Assembly: GCA_016215625.1 (NCBI GenBank)
Contig: JACRIW010000020.1
Span: 110,455 to 174,454 of the forward strand
Direction of reading: 5' to 3'
DNA: 64,000 bases
Origin: Candidatus Eiseniibacteriota bacterium
GTDB lineage: Bacteria > Eisenbacteria > RBG-16-71-46
Below the pieces are notes generated by a model that was given only the letters and a program-made list of their open reading frames with translations, ran no database searches and was not told the origin of the DNA. Numbering within the stretch: the first letter of the stretch is position 1; the number at the start of each line of letters is the position of its first letter. Shown here one piece after another: positions 7,859-18,939 of this stretch. Both the position numbers and the translations under genes were made by a program.

Positions 7859-9385
7859 ATGGCCGTCACGCACTCGATGCCGAAGCTCGTCGACCTCGAC
7901 TCCGACGCGCTGATTTCGCCCTTTGCCGCTTCCGACGCCGCGGACGAGCGCGCGTTCGTCGAAGCTCTGCAGAAGGGCGTGATCGGCTCCGACGCGCGGC
8001 TCGCGACGCCCGAGGGCGACCAGCCGCTGCTCTACTTCGACTACGTGGCGTCGGGGCGCTTCCATCGGTCGGTCGAGGACGCGCTCAACTCGCGCGTGCT
8101 CCCGTTCATGGCGAACACGCACACCGAGACCAGCTCGACCGGGCGGCAGATGACGCACTGGTACGAGCGCGCGTTCAAGCGCATCGCCGGTTACCTGCAC
8201 GCCGATGCGAACCATGTGGTGATCCCGGTGGGCTCGGGCTCGACCGGCGCGGTCAATCGCCTCATCCAGGCGATGGGCCTGCGCATCCCGAGCACGCTCG
8301 AAGACCGCTACGAGATGTCGCGGCTGATCGAGGACGACGCGCGGCCCGTGGTGTTCCGCAGCCACATGGAGCACCACTCCAACGACATCACGTGGCGTGA
8401 GACGATCGCGGAGACCGTCTACGTGCCGTTCGACGCGACCGGCCGCGTGTCGGCCGAGGCGCTCGACGAGCTGCTGGCGAAGTACGCGCACGCGCCGCTC
8501 AAGATCGGCACGTTCTCGGCGGCCAGCAACGTGACCGGCATCCGCAACGACTGTCACGGCCTCGCGCGCGTGCTGCACCGTCACGGAGCGCTCGCGTTCT
8601 TCGACTACGCCGCCGCCGGTCCGTACGTGGACATGGACATGGCGCCGGTCGGCGCGGACGGCGAGCCCGACGCGCTCGCGCGGCTCGACGCCGTATTCCT
8701 GTCCGTGCACAAGTTCCTCGGCGGTCCGCGCGCGCCGGGACTGCTGATCGCGGACCGAAAGCTCTTCTCGAACCGTGTGCCCGTCGAGCCCGGCGGCGGC
8801 ACCGTGCTCTACACGTCGCCCGACGAGCACGTGTACCTGACCGACACGTCGCACCGCGAGACCGGCGGCACGCCGCCGATCGTGGGCGTCATCCAGGCCG
8901 GGCTCGCGTTCGACCTGAAAGCCGCCATCGGCCACCAGCGCACGTTCGACATCGAGCACGGCTACCTGGAGCGCGCGCTCGCCGAATGGACGAAGGAACC
9001 CGGCATCGAGATCCTGGGCGACCTGAACGTCGAGCGGCTCGGGATCGTGTCCATGATCTTCCACGGCCTGCACCACAACTTCGCCGTGGCGCTGCTGAAC
9101 GACTACTTCGGCGTGCAGGTGCGCGGCGGCTGCATGTGCGCCGGCCCGTACGGGCACGAGCTGCTCGGCATCGACGAAGACGTCTCGCTGCGCATCCGCA
9201 AGCTGCTCGAACAGGGCAACTGCGGCGTGAAGCCCGGCTGGGTCCGTGTCGGCTTCTCGCCCGTGACGCGCGAGGACGAGTTCCAGGCGCTCATGGAAGG
9301 CGTGCGGTTCGTGGCGCGCGAGGGCAGGAAGTACCTCGACCGCTACGAGATGACGGACGCCAGCGGGGAGTGGCGGAGGAAGTAG
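7859..9385 (+). CDS. Class V aminotransferase-fold PLP enzyme (cysteine desulfurase-like)
   Basis: 508 residues of fold-type I, class V. The PLP lysine is in LSVHKFLGGPRAPG (about residue 284), the SHMEHHSND loop and FDYAAAGP give the cofactor-aspartate region, and GGCMCAGPYG (about 423) carries cysteines where SufS-type desulfurases have the catalytic Cys. It is about 100 residues longer than SufS. No SUF scaffold genes are adjacent, so a dedicated sulfur-donor or C-S lyase role is possible instead of general Fe-S assembly. The ATG at 7859 has a weak GGAG upstream. Fold assignment is firm, substrate uncertain. Confidence 0.8.
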   Translation: MAVTHSMPKLVDLDSDALISPFAASDAADERAFVEALQKGVIGSDARLATPEGDQPLLYFDYVASGRFHRSVEDALNSRVLPFMANTHTETSSTGRQMTHWYERAFKRIAGYLHADANHVVIPVGSGSTGAVNRLIQAMGLRIPSTLEDRYEMSRLIEDDARPVVFRSHMEHHSNDITWRETIAETVYVPFDATGRVSAEALDELLAKYAHAPLKIGTFSAASNVTGIRNDCHGLARVLHRHGALAFFDYAAAGPYVDMDMAPVGADGEPDALARLDAVFLSVHKFLGGPRAPGLLIADRKLFSNRVPVEPGGGTVLYTSPDEHVYLTDTSHRETGGTPPIVGVIQAGLAFDLKAAIGHQRTFDIEHGYLERALAEWTKEPGIEILGDLNVERLGIVSMIFHGLHHNFAVALLNDYFGVQVRGGCMCAGPYGHELLGIDEDVSLRIRKLLEQGNCGVKPGWVRVGFSPVTREDEFQALMEGVRFVAREGRKYLDRYEMTDASGEWRRK

Positions 9386-9402
9386 GGGGCGGGCGAGGGA
9401 GC

Positions 9403-10782
9403 TCACGCGGCCGCGCTCTTCGGCGCAGCGGGCTTCGTTTCCGTCTTCGAGAAGTCCTGCTTCGTCGCGAGCCGCGCGGTCAGCACTTTCAACGCCGCCC
9501 GCACCCGCGGCTCGAGCGGGCCGTTCGCGAGGTCCTTGGTCGCCTCCGCCGCGCGCGCCGATTGCTCCGGCGTGAACTGGAGTGACTTCAGCGCGCTCAG
9601 CAGATCGGCGTCGCGCTCCTGGATCGCGGCTTTCTCCGCGGCGAGGCGCGACTTCTCTTCCGCGGCCCGCGCCTTCTCTTCGCGCGCCGCCGCACGAGCG
9701 GCTTCTCTCGCCTTCGCTTCACTGTGGCGTGCGCGCTCGCGTTCGGCGCGTTCGCGGGCGCGCGTGACGCGGTCTTCGCCCAGCACGCGTTCGGCCTCGA
9801 ACAGGTTGTGCGCGCGGCAGAGCAACCGGACGTTCGCGAGTGTGCTCTCGCCACCGAGTGCGACGGGTGTGCGGTGATCGAACTGCAACCAGCGGCGCTC
9901 GCCGCAGCGATGACCGTCGGCGCTCACGAACGAGCAGCACCCGCCGTCGCGCTGTCAGACGGCGTGGCGCACGGCCTTCGGGATGCGGCGACCGTTGCCG
10001 ACGGTCTCTTCGGTCTGTTCGCTCTTCTTCGCGCCGAGCTTGTCCTTCAGCAGGCGCTCTTCAAGCAGCTCGATCGCCTTCGCGTAGATCGCCGCCGGGT
10101 CTTGCGCCCAGTCGGTGTTGCTCAGCAGGTCCTGCACGCGGCGAAGCGCGTCGCGCTCCTGCTGCGTGAGCGTGAGACGGACTTCGTGTTCGCCCGGCGC
10201 GCCGAGCGCGATCACGCCGCGCTTCTTCGACGGCACAGGCGCAGACGACTCCTGCGCGAACGCGATGAACGCGAGCGCCTCGGGACCGGCTGATTCTTGG
10301 CCGTCTACATGCCATGTGGCATGTGATGGTGACGTTTCGTTGACAGGTGGCGTCTCGGACTCACTCCTCTGAACGGCGGGCCGCGCTCGCGCTGCGACCA
10401 GCTGCGCAATCTCGGCGCACGACTTGTTCGCCGCCGCCGCGAGCAACTCTTCCGAGTTCTCGACCTTCAGATGCGGCGCGAGCGCGACGACCGCACCGAG
10501 CGTGAGTCGGCCATCCGACAAGTAGTCGAAGATCGTCGTGAACCGCGCGGCGGTCCGCGCCGCCTGGAGTCGCTTCGAGGCGCGATCCGGCGTCATGCGC
10601 AGGTGCTGCTCGCAGTACGTCTTCATGCAGGAGTAGCCGGCGGCGCGGAAGTCGCGGCGCGAGTCGATCAGTGCGAGGAGCGCGAGTCCTTCGGCGACGC
10701 GATGGTGTTCTTCCCGATAGATCAGATCGAGGCGCGCGCGAGCTTCTTCCGGCGAGAGGTGCGTCGGCAGGCGAAAGCGCAT
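9403..10782 (-). pseudogene. HNH endonuclease interrupted by an in-frame TGA
   Basis: One reading frame runs from ATG 10782 to the stop near 9403, broken only by TGA at 9957-9955. The first 275 residues hold the N-terminal helical region ([33 protein letters not shown]). The part after the TGA reads QRDGGCCSF, then ADGHRCGERRWLQFDHRTPVA and VRLLCRAHNLFEAER, the Cys/His HNH zinc nuclease core, and then a charged coiled-coil tail. Related proteins normally read VRxxVWxRDGGxC here, so the TGA most simply replaces a Trp TGG. The remaining 175 or so codons stay open, so the lesion is recent, is read through, or is a sequencing error. The family is common in scattered genomic copies; no partner gene is seen. 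Confidence 0.8.
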
Positions 10783-11223
10783 GGTGCATGTACCGCGGGG
10801 GCGCGTTCACTTCACGCGGGGGCTGCGCGCCTTTTGTATCACAGGCAATTTCGAACGCCGCACTTGCCCGCACGCGCACGAACGAAGATCGCGACAGCAA
10901 CTCGCGAACGAAAGCGCGCGCGGCGAGGACACGCGCGAACCTCGCGCGATTGCGCTCAAGCGGCGCGAACGCCAGCGCTGCGCGACAAGGTCGCCTTCCG
11001 AACCCGTCAAACACTTTCTTTCGCGATACGCCCGCGTCGATCGCTCGAATCGGGCGCCCTCGCCGGGCCCCGGCCGCCCGGGCCGCGCCCGCAGCCCCAA
11101 GCCCGCCACCGACCTATCCCATCGGCCCATCCCGCCTTGCCGCAAGCGGCTGTTAGTCTCCGGGCGGATGACGACACCTCGAACTCGCCGGGACGAACCC
11201 GCCCGCGCGGAAGGGATAGAGCC
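10783..11223. other. 441-base intergenic region, divergent promoters expected
   Basis: The region lies between the divergent HNH gene and the first PLP gene. It is GC-rich with short palindromic runs such as GCCGGGCCCCGGC but holds no frame with plausible coding character. The only clear element is GGAAGGGA ahead of the ATG at 11224. Promoters in both directions must be here but no convincing -35/-10 pair could be picked. Confidence 0.5.
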
Positions 11224-12728
<1,505 letters not shown>

Positions 12729-12729
<1 letters not shown>

Positions 12730-14126
12730 TGCTCTTCGAGCCGCTGACGGCCCTGCGCTGCATCGCCTGCGGCGCCGAGCCGGACGCTCGCGACCCGTAT
12801 CCGTTCCGGTGTCCCCACGCCGGGAGCGGGGACGGTCGCGAGCACCTGCTCACGAGCTCGCCCGACATGACGCGCGCGCGGTTCGCGCTCGGCACGTCGG
12901 GCCAGCCGTTCGTGCGCCATCGCGAACTGCTCCACTCGTACACGCGCGCGCGCACGCTCGGCATGAGCGACGCGGCGTTCGTGGACATGGTCGAGGAGCT
13001 CGACGCGAAGGTCGCGGCGGTGGAGGGGCACGGCTTCGCGCAGACGCCGCTCGCTCCGAGCGAGGCGCTCGCGAAGTCCACGCGCCTGACCGAGGGCGAA
13101 GTCTGGGTGAAGAACGAGACGAGCAACGTCGCGGGCTCGCACAAGGCGCGGCACCTGTTCGCGCTCGCGCTGCACCTCGAGGTGAGCGAGCGCACGGGAC
13201 TCACGACGCGCGAGGAGACGAACCGGCGCGGTCTCGCGATCGCCTCGTGCGGCAATGCCGCGCTGGCGGCCGCGGTCGTCGCGCGCGCCACGGAGCGCCC
13301 GCTCGAAGTCTTCATCCCCCCGGACGCCGACCCGCGCGTGGTCGAGCGGCTCCGCGCGCTCGGCGCCACGATCGGCGTGTGCGTGCGGCAGGAGGGCGTG
13401 AGCGGTGACCCGTGCGTGCGCGCGTTCCACGCGGCGCTCGCCAAGGGCGCGCTGCCCTTCTGCGTGCAGGGCAACGAGAACGGTCTGAACGTCGAAGGCG
13501 GCGCCACGATCGGCTGGGAACTGGCCTCGCAGCTCGCCAGTTCGGGCGGCCGCGTCGACCGCGTGTTCATGCAGGTGGGCGGTGGCGCGCTCGCGAGCGG
13601 CGTGATCCAGGGGCTGCGCCACGCGCGCGAACAGGGCGTGATCGAAGCGCTCCCCAAGCTGCACACCGTGCAGACGCGCGGCTGCTGGCCGCTGCGCCGG
13701 GCGTACGAGCGCCTGCGTGAGCGCGCGCTGCCGGGCGCGCACGGCGACGACCCGACGTTCGCGGTGCGCCTGCGCGCGCCGAACCACGCGGGGGACGTCC
13801 GCACCGCGCTGCTGCACGCGCTCGACCAGCGCGCGCGGTACATGTGGGCGTGGGAGCTGGCGCCGCACTCGATCGCGCACGGCATCCTCGACGACGAGAC
13901 GTACGACTGGTTCGCGATCGTCGAGGGCATGCTCGAATCCGGCGGCTGGCCGGTGGTGGTGGACGAGGCGCTGCTCGCCGAGGCGCGCGACATGGCGCAG
14001 GCGGCGGGCGTGAGGGCGGACGCGACGGGCGCGGCCTCGCTCGCCGGGCTGCTCGCGCTGCGGCGCGTGCGCTGGCTCGGCGTGGACGAGCGCGTCGTCG
14101 TGCTGCTGACCGGCGTCCAGCGCTGA
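12729..14126 (+). CDS. Fold-type II PLP-dependent enzyme, threonine synthase-like
   Basis: 465 residues, overlapping the preceding gene by one base. The N-terminus has a zinc-ribbon-like CIACG and later FRCPH, as in threonine synthase-like proteins. The PLP lysine is in NVAGSHKARHLFAL (about residue 140), the Asn loop is ASCGNAALAAAV (about 175), and the phosphate cup is QVGGGALASGV (about 280). Threonine synthase proper is expected near homoserine genes, which are absent, so an ammonia-lyase or diaminopropionate-type activity is equally possible. The purine/ureide operon at 1-4674 usually needs an amino-acid lyase (YgeX); whether this pair supplies it is speculation. Confidence 0.75.
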
Positions 14127-14202
14127 CCACCGCGACACCGGCGGCGCCGCAGGCGCGGCTCCGAGCTTGGGGGCCGCGCCGCCGTGCTGTTACGGTGGCG
14201 GC

Positions 14203-15855
14203 ATGACGCGTTCTTCGTGGCAGGCACCGCTCCTGTGGCTGGCCGCATTCGCCGGGCTGGCCGTCTTCGCCGTGCAAGTCTCGCGCGAACTGCTCGCGAC
14301 CTCCGTGTGGGACGACGCGTGGATGTTCGTGCGCTACGCCGAGCAACTGCTCGCCACCGGCGTGCCGGCGTTCGCGCCCGGCGGGCACGGCGTGTACGGG
14401 CTGACGTCGCCCGCCTACCTCACGGTGGTCGCGCCGCTGCGGGCGCTGCTCGGGCCGGAACCCGTGCGGGTCGCGCTGCTCTCGAGCCTCTTCTGCGGCG
14501 TGCTGTTCCTCGGATTCCTCTCGCGCATGGTCGTGCGCCTCACGGACGGCTCGCCGCGGCGCCGGGCGGCGACGTTCGCACTCGTGGGCTTCACGCTCGC
14601 GTACGCCGCGCCCGCGCTCGCGCGCCACTTCGCGAGCGGCATGGACACGACGTTCGCGCTCGCGTACTTCACCGTGTGGATCATGCTCGCGCACGCGTGC
14701 TCGCGCTACGTGGCGGACGAGGCCACGTGGACGCTCGGCGCGTTCGGCGGCATGGCGTTCAGCGTGCGGCCCGACCTGCTCGTGTTCACGGTCGGCGTGC
14801 CCGCGCTCTGCGCCGTGTTCGCGACGCACTGGCGCACGCGCAACAGCCAGGCCGCCGCGGCGTTCTTCACGCTGTTCGTCGCGCTGCTGCAGTCGGCGGT
14901 GTACGCGTGGTGGCTGCACTCGCCGCTGCCGTTGCCGTTCTTCGCCAAGACGTTCGGCTTCTACGGCCCGACGCTGCGCGCCGCGTACGACGGCGTCGCG
15001 ATCGCCGAGGTGAGCGGCTTCCTGCGCGCGATGTCCGCGCTGCGCGCCGTGTTCGCCGCGGCCGTCGTGCTGCACCCGATCCGCTGGTGGAACGCGGCGA
15101 GCCCGCTCGAGAAGGCGCTGTTCTTCACCGGCCTCGTCTTCACCGCGTACCACGCCTTCGCGGTCGTGCCGATCATGGGCTACGCGGGGCGTTTCGAGAT
15201 GCCGCTCTTCCCGGTGCTCGTCTACCTCGCGGCGCGCTCGCTCGCGCACCTCGCCACGTGGTACCCGCAGGCCGTGTGGCGCTCGCTCGTCGTGACGCTC
15301 CTGGCGCTCGCGGTCGCGGGCGTCCTCGTTCGGCGCATCGTCGCGCACCAGATCGCTCCCGAGCCGCCGCGCCTGGCCGCCGCGGAACGCTTCGACCTGC
15401 ACGCCGCCTGGCGCGAGAACGGCCGGAACTACTGGGTCGCGCTCGACCGAGTCTCGCGGCTGCCGGACGACCTCGTCATCGCGACCACGGAAGTCGGCAT
15501 GCCGCTCGTGCTGTCGCCGGAGCGGCGCATCATCGACCTCGCGGGACTCAACGAGACGAGCATGATGCGCCACCACGTGAGCGCGGACAGCGTCGTGCGC
15601 CGCGAGCGGCCGGACCTCGTGTACCTGCCGCATCCGCACTACGCGGAGATGCGCGACGCGCTGCTCGCCGACCCGGTGTTCGAGCGCGACTACGAGATCT
15701 GGCCTGCGGCCTCGCTGCGCGCCGACATGGGAGTCGCGGTGCGGCGCGACGGCCCGTACGCCGACTCGTTGCGCGCGCTGTTCGCCGCCCGCGCGGCCGA
15801 GACCGCGGCGCGAGCCGTGCCGGCCACGCCTGCGGCACAAACGCCCGGGCACTGA
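14203..15855 (+). CDS. GT-C family membrane glycosyltransferase
   Basis: Polytopic inner-membrane protein of 550 residues with about ten hydrophobic helices in the first 390. The N-terminal motif VWDDAWMFVRYAEQLL (about residue 28) matches the DDxxxxxRYxxNL signature of polyprenyl-phosphate-dependent arabinofuranosyl- and mannosyltransferases. A soluble domain of about 150 residues follows at the C-terminus. It probably transfers a lipid-linked sugar to an envelope glycan or protein on the periplasmic side. The ATG at 14203 precedes the first membrane helix. It stands alone, 76 bases after the PLP pair. Donor and acceptor are unknown. Confidence 0.72.
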   Translation: MTRSSWQAPLLWLAAFAGLAVFAVQVSRELLATSVWDDAWMFVRYAEQLLATGVPAFAPGGHGVYGLTSPAYLTVVAPLRALLGPEPVRVALLSSLFCGVLFLGFLSRMVVRLTDGSPRRRAATFALVGFTLAYAAPALARHFASGMDTTFALAYFTVWIMLAHACSRYVADEATWTLGAFGGMAFSVRPDLLVFTVGVPALCAVFATHWRTRNSQAAAAFFTLFVALLQSAVYAWWLHSPLPLPFFAKTFGFYGPTLRAAYDGVAIAEVSGFLRAMSALRAVFAAAVVLHPIRWWNAASPLEKALFFTGLVFTAYHAFAVVPIMGYAGRFEMPLFPVLVYLAARSLAHLATWYPQAVWRSLVVTLLALAVAGVLVRRIVAHQIAPEPPRLAAAERFDLHAAWRENGRNYWVALDRVSRLPDDLVIATTEVGMPLVLSPERRIIDLAGLNETSMMRHHVSADSVVRRERPDLVYLPHPHYAEMRDALLADPVFERDYEIWPAASLRADMGVAVRRDGPYADSLRALFAARAAETAARAVPATPAAQTPGH

Positions 15856-15951
15856 ACGGGCCGGAGGCCCGGAGCTCTGGAATCCCCCGCTTCCGGCTTT
15901 TCAAGTCCCGCCCCGACCGCGTACCTTCCCGGCTTCGTCCGGAGGACACCC

Positions 15952-16776
15952 ATGTTCAGCAAGCTGTTCGGCAAGAAGAAGCCGGAAACTCCCGCGACTC
16001 CGCCGCCGCCCCCGCGGCAGGTGCCGCTCTATGCCGCGCTGCTCGAGAAGCCCTCGCGCGACGTGCCGCAGAACCTGAAGACGAACGAGGAGAGTCCCGA
16101 GTTCGCGCAGTGGCAGGCCAAGTGGCAGGAAAAGCTGCGTGGGCAGAAGCGCCCCGCGGACGACCAGCCGGTGCTCACCACGCTCGCCTCGGGCGACCAC
16201 ATGGCGACGTTCGCGATGCCCGACGAGGGCGGGCGCGCGGCGCTGTTCTTCAGCTCGCCGCTGCGCGCCGCGGACTACAAGGACCACATGGGGGCCGAGA
16301 GCGCCGGGGCGCAGATCCCGATGCTGCCGCTCGCGGGGTTCGTGCAGATGCTGCGTGACCTCGAGAGCGCGGGCGTGACGCACTTCGCGTTCGACCGCTG
16401 CCCGCGCTGCGTCGGCGCCACGGTGGCCGAGGCCGCCGGCGTCCAGACGGTCGAGGACGCGTGGGCGGTGCGCTCGCAGTACAAGGGTGCCGAGGTCGCG
16501 CGCGAGAAGCTCTACTTCGAGTACGCGCTCGACGCCGCGCGCACCGGGCACCTCGAGGAGGCGCGCGAGGTCGCGCTGCAGGCCGTGTCGCACATCACGA
16601 TCGAGGACCCGAACATGCACCTGCTGATCGGGCAGATCGGCGTCGCGCTCGCGGACACGCAGCTGCACCAGGACGCCGCCGCGATGCTGCAGTTCCTCAA
16701 GGCCGATCCGTACGTCGCCAAGCTGCACACGGTCGTCGAGATCGGCGCCGCCGACTTCGAGGGTCCGGACGCCTGA
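15952..16776 (+). CDS. Hypothetical protein with a C-terminal helical repeat region
   Basis: No family recognised. 274 residues, soluble, no signal peptide; the start MFSKLFGKKKPE is basic and is followed by a proline run at 19-24. The middle (60-130) resembles a SseB-like enhanced-serine-sensitivity fold only loosely. From about 180 onward the chain is helical and TPR-like (ARTGHLEEAREVALQAV, ITIEDPNMHLLIGQIGVAL). A CPRC pair is present near residue 147. It is followed by a strong bidirectional terminator. Confidence 0.6.
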   Translation: MFSKLFGKKKPETPATPPPPPRQVPLYAALLEKPSRDVPQNLKTNEESPEFAQWQAKWQEKLRGQKRPADDQPVLTTLASGDHMATFAMPDEGGRAALFFSSPLRAADYKDHMGAESAGAQIPMLPLAGFVQMLRDLESAGVTHFAFDRCPRCVGATVAEAAGVQTVEDAWAVRSQYKGAEVAREKLYFEYALDAARTGHLEEAREVALQAVSHITIEDPNMHLLIGQIGVALADTQLHQDAAAMLQFLKADPYVAKLHTVVEIGAADFEGPDA

Positions 16777-16794
16777 GCGGCGAGGCGGGAGCAC

Positions 16795-16830
16795 GAAGGC
16801 GGCCGGGGCGTGAGCGCTCCGGCCGCCTTC
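16795..16830. terminator. Bidirectional terminator between convergent genes
   Basis: Perfect 12-bp stem GAAGGCGGCCGG / CCGGCCGCCTTC around a 12-base loop, then TCTTC. It lies between the hypothetical gene ending at 16776 and the minus-strand SRPBCC gene ending at 16847, so it can serve both. Confidence 0.8.
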
Positions 16831-16846
16831 TCTTCGTGGCGCGCGT

Positions 16847-17464
16847 CTAGTGCTGCGCGGGGGCCTCGCTCGCGGCGGTCGTGTCCGCCGCCGCGGGCGC
16901 TTCCGCCGCAGCGGCCGCCGCGGCCGCGGCTTCGCTCGAGACCCGGCCGAGGTTCGCGAGCCCTTCGGTGAAGTCCTTTCCGACCATCGCGTCCATGTCC
17001 ATGAACACGCACATCACCTTGGACATGAAGTCGTAGTCGCCCGACATGGACCACTCGACCTTCGTGCCTTCGCCCTCGGGCGCGAGCGCGAGCGTGGTCA
17101 TGGCGGTCGAGGCGAACGGCTTGAGGAACTCCAACTTCATCACGACCTTCTGGTCCGGCGCCGCCTCGGTGATCGTCATGCGGCCGGAGCCCGCGTCCTT
17201 GTTGCCTTCCCACTCGTAGACCGCACCGACGCCCGATTCGGCGCCGCTGAACTGGGTCCGCATGGCGGGGTCGAGCTTCTGCCACGGCGACCACGACGGG
17301 AAGCGGTGCATGTCCGCGATCTGCGCGTACACCGCCGCCGGCGGCGCCGGAAGCGTCGCGCTGCGGGTGATGGTGTAGTGGTCCGGTTTCGTGGCGGCGA
17401 GCCCGAGCACCGCGAGCACGGCGACGCCGACGAGGGCGAGCACGCCCAGCAGGATCTTCTTCAT
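16847..17464 (-). CDS. SRPBCC family protein with N-terminal membrane anchor
   Basis: 205 residues. Residues 1-27 form a hydrophobic anchor (ILLGVLALVGVAVLAVLGLAA). Residues 30-170 are a START/polyketide-cyclase fold: DHYTITRSATLPAPPAAVYA, then MHRFPSWSPWQKLDP, the usual beginning of the family, and an FxxGLANL C-terminal helix. The end is an Ala-rich low-complexity tail. The ATG at 17464 was chosen because GGAGG lies eight bases upstream and upstream in-frame codons give no sensible N-terminus. The family binds hydrophobic ligands; function here is unknown. Confidence 0.78.
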   Translation of the reverse strand: MKKILLGVLALVGVAVLAVLGLAATKPDHYTITRSATLPAPPAAVYAQIADMHRFPSWSPWQKLDPAMRTQFSGAESGVGAVYEWEGNKDAGSGRMTITEAAPDQKVVMKLEFLKPFASTAMTTLALAPEGEGTKVEWSMSGDYDFMSKVMCVFMDMDAMVGKDFTEGLANLGRVSSEAAAAAAAAAEAPAAADTTAASEAPAQH

Positions 17465-17652
17465 GGCGATGGCCTCCATGGGAAGGGGTAGGGGCGGGAC
17501 GCTAGCCCGTCCCCGGGTTCGCGCGCCAGCGCTCGCGCGACGAACGCGGGCAATAAGGTGGCCCGGCGCTCGCCCGTGCGCTTTGCCGTTGACCCGCACG
17601 GGCCGTCCGCGCCAGTTTTTGCGCCGGAGCCCATCCACCCCCGGAGGTCCGC

Positions 17653-18264
17653 ATGCCCTCGACCGATCCCCGCGTCGACGCCTACATCGCGAAGTCCGCG
17701 CCCTTCGCCCGTCCCATTCTCGAAGAGCTGCGTGCGCGCGTCCACGCCGCCTGCCCGAACGTGGAAGAGACGATCAAGTGGGGCTTCCCGAACTTCGTCC
17801 ACGAGGGCGCGCTGCTGTGCAGCATGGCCGCCTTCAAGCAGCACTGCACGTTCGGATTCTGGAAGGGGAAGCTCCTGCGCGCGGCCGGGCTGAAGGTGTC
17901 CGACGAGGCGATGGGGCAGATGGGACGGCTCGAGTCCGTGAAGGACCTGCCGGGCAAGGCCGAGTTCCGGCGGCTCGTGAAGGCGGCCATGACGCTCAAC
18001 GAGGGGCCGACCCGCGTCGCGCGTCCGGTCACGAAGCCGGGTACGCGCAAGCCGATCCCGGTGCCCGCGGACCTGAAGGCCGCGCTCGCCCGGAACGCCC
18101 GGGCGCGCGGGACGTTCGAGTCGTTCGCCCCGAGCCACCGCCGCGAGTACCTCGAGTGGATCACCGAGGCGAAGCGCCCCGAGACGCGCGCGAAGCGACT
18201 CGCGCAGACGATCGAGTGGCTGGCCGAGGGCAAGCGTCGCAACTGGAAGTACGAGGGCTGCTGA
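17653..18264 (+). CDS. YdeI/OmdA family protein (DUF1801 domain)
   Basis: Soluble cytoplasmic protein of 203 residues. Residues 1-110 carry a DUF1801-type fold (VDAYIAKSAPFARPILEEL, EETIKWGFPNF, FGFWKGKLL). The C-terminus is the OmdA-like helical domain ending EYLEWITEAKRPETRAKRL and GKRRNWKY. These proteins are widespread and linked to envelope or metal stress in a few species, but without a proven reaction. Single gene, not coupled to the redox operon that starts 96 bases downstream. Confidence 0.82.
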   Translation: MPSTDPRVDAYIAKSAPFARPILEELRARVHAACPNVEETIKWGFPNFVHEGALLCSMAAFKQHCTFGFWKGKLLRAAGLKVSDEAMGQMGRLESVKDLPGKAEFRRLVKAAMTLNEGPTRVARPVTKPGTRKPIPVPADLKAALARNARARGTFESFAPSHRREYLEWITEAKRPETRAKRLAQTIEWLAEGKRRNWKYEGC

Positions 18265-18360
18265 CACGCACGGCGGCGGGCCTGCGGCCGGACGCGGTGC
18301 TACAGTGAGGCGTGAGCGTGTTGGGCGCTCGAGCGATCCCTCCGCGCGAGGCCCCCACGC

Positions 18361-18939
18361 ATGCCCATCACCCGACGCACTTTCCTTGCCCGCACGGCGC
18401 TCGTCGCCGGCGCCTTTGCCGCGTGGGGACTGAGCGGCGAGCGGCTGCGCTGGCTCGTCTCGGGCGCGCTCGCGCCCGCGCCCGTGGGACCGCTGCGCGA
18501 GTCGGCCGCCGAAGTGCTGCGCCTGACGGTCGTGGCGCTGCTCGACGCCCGCGTCGAGACGGGGCACTACGTGGCGCGTTTCCGCTGGCGCGCCGAGCAC
18601 GTGAGCGGCGCGCGCGCGCTGTACGAGCGCTTCGAGCGCGCGATGGACCGCGCGGCGCGCGCGGCGGGCGAGACGAGCTTCCGCGCCGCACGGCCCGAGA
18701 CGCGCCGCCGGCTGCTCGAAGCCGTGCGCCTCGAAGGGGGCGCCACGCGCGTGCGCCGCACGCTGCTCGACCGCGACGCGTTGCGCTTCGCGCGCTGGGT
18801 CACGCGCGACGTGTTCGAGTGCTTCGCCGCGACCGACGCGTGGGTGCTCGCGGGCTACGACGCCTGGCCGGGCATGCCGCGAGCGATCGCGCGCGTCGCG
18901 AAGCCGGCGAAGCCGGACGGCCCGGGAGGCGCCTCGTGA
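18361..18939 (+). CDS. Tat-exported gluconate 2-dehydrogenase subunit 3-like protein
   Basis: 192 residues beginning with a twin-arginine leader (TRRTFLARTALVAGAFAAWG). The rest is helical, as in the small gamma subunit (subunit 3 family) that accompanies GMC-type membrane dehydrogenases and carries them through the Tat pathway. Its stop overlaps the GTG of the GMC dehydrogenase (GTGA at 18936-18939), which supports the pairing. It has no cofactor motif, so the likely role is assembly and export of the flavoprotein. Family assignment relies mostly on context and leader type. Confidence 0.7.
   Translation: MPITRRTFLARTALVAGAFAAWGLSGERLRWLVSGALAPAPVGPLRESAAEVLRLTVVALLDARVETGHYVARFRWRAEHVSGARALYERFERAMDRAARAAGETSFRAARPETRRRLLEAVRLEGGATRVRRTLLDRDALRFARWVTRDVFECFAATDAWVLAGYDAWPGMPRAIARVAKPAKPDGPGGAS

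Noticed and set aside
9955..9957. TGA in the HNH gene read as selenocysteine
   Set aside because: A xanthine dehydrogenase of the selenium type is nearby, but relatives have Trp at this position, not Cys, and no selenocysteine-type stem was evident after it.
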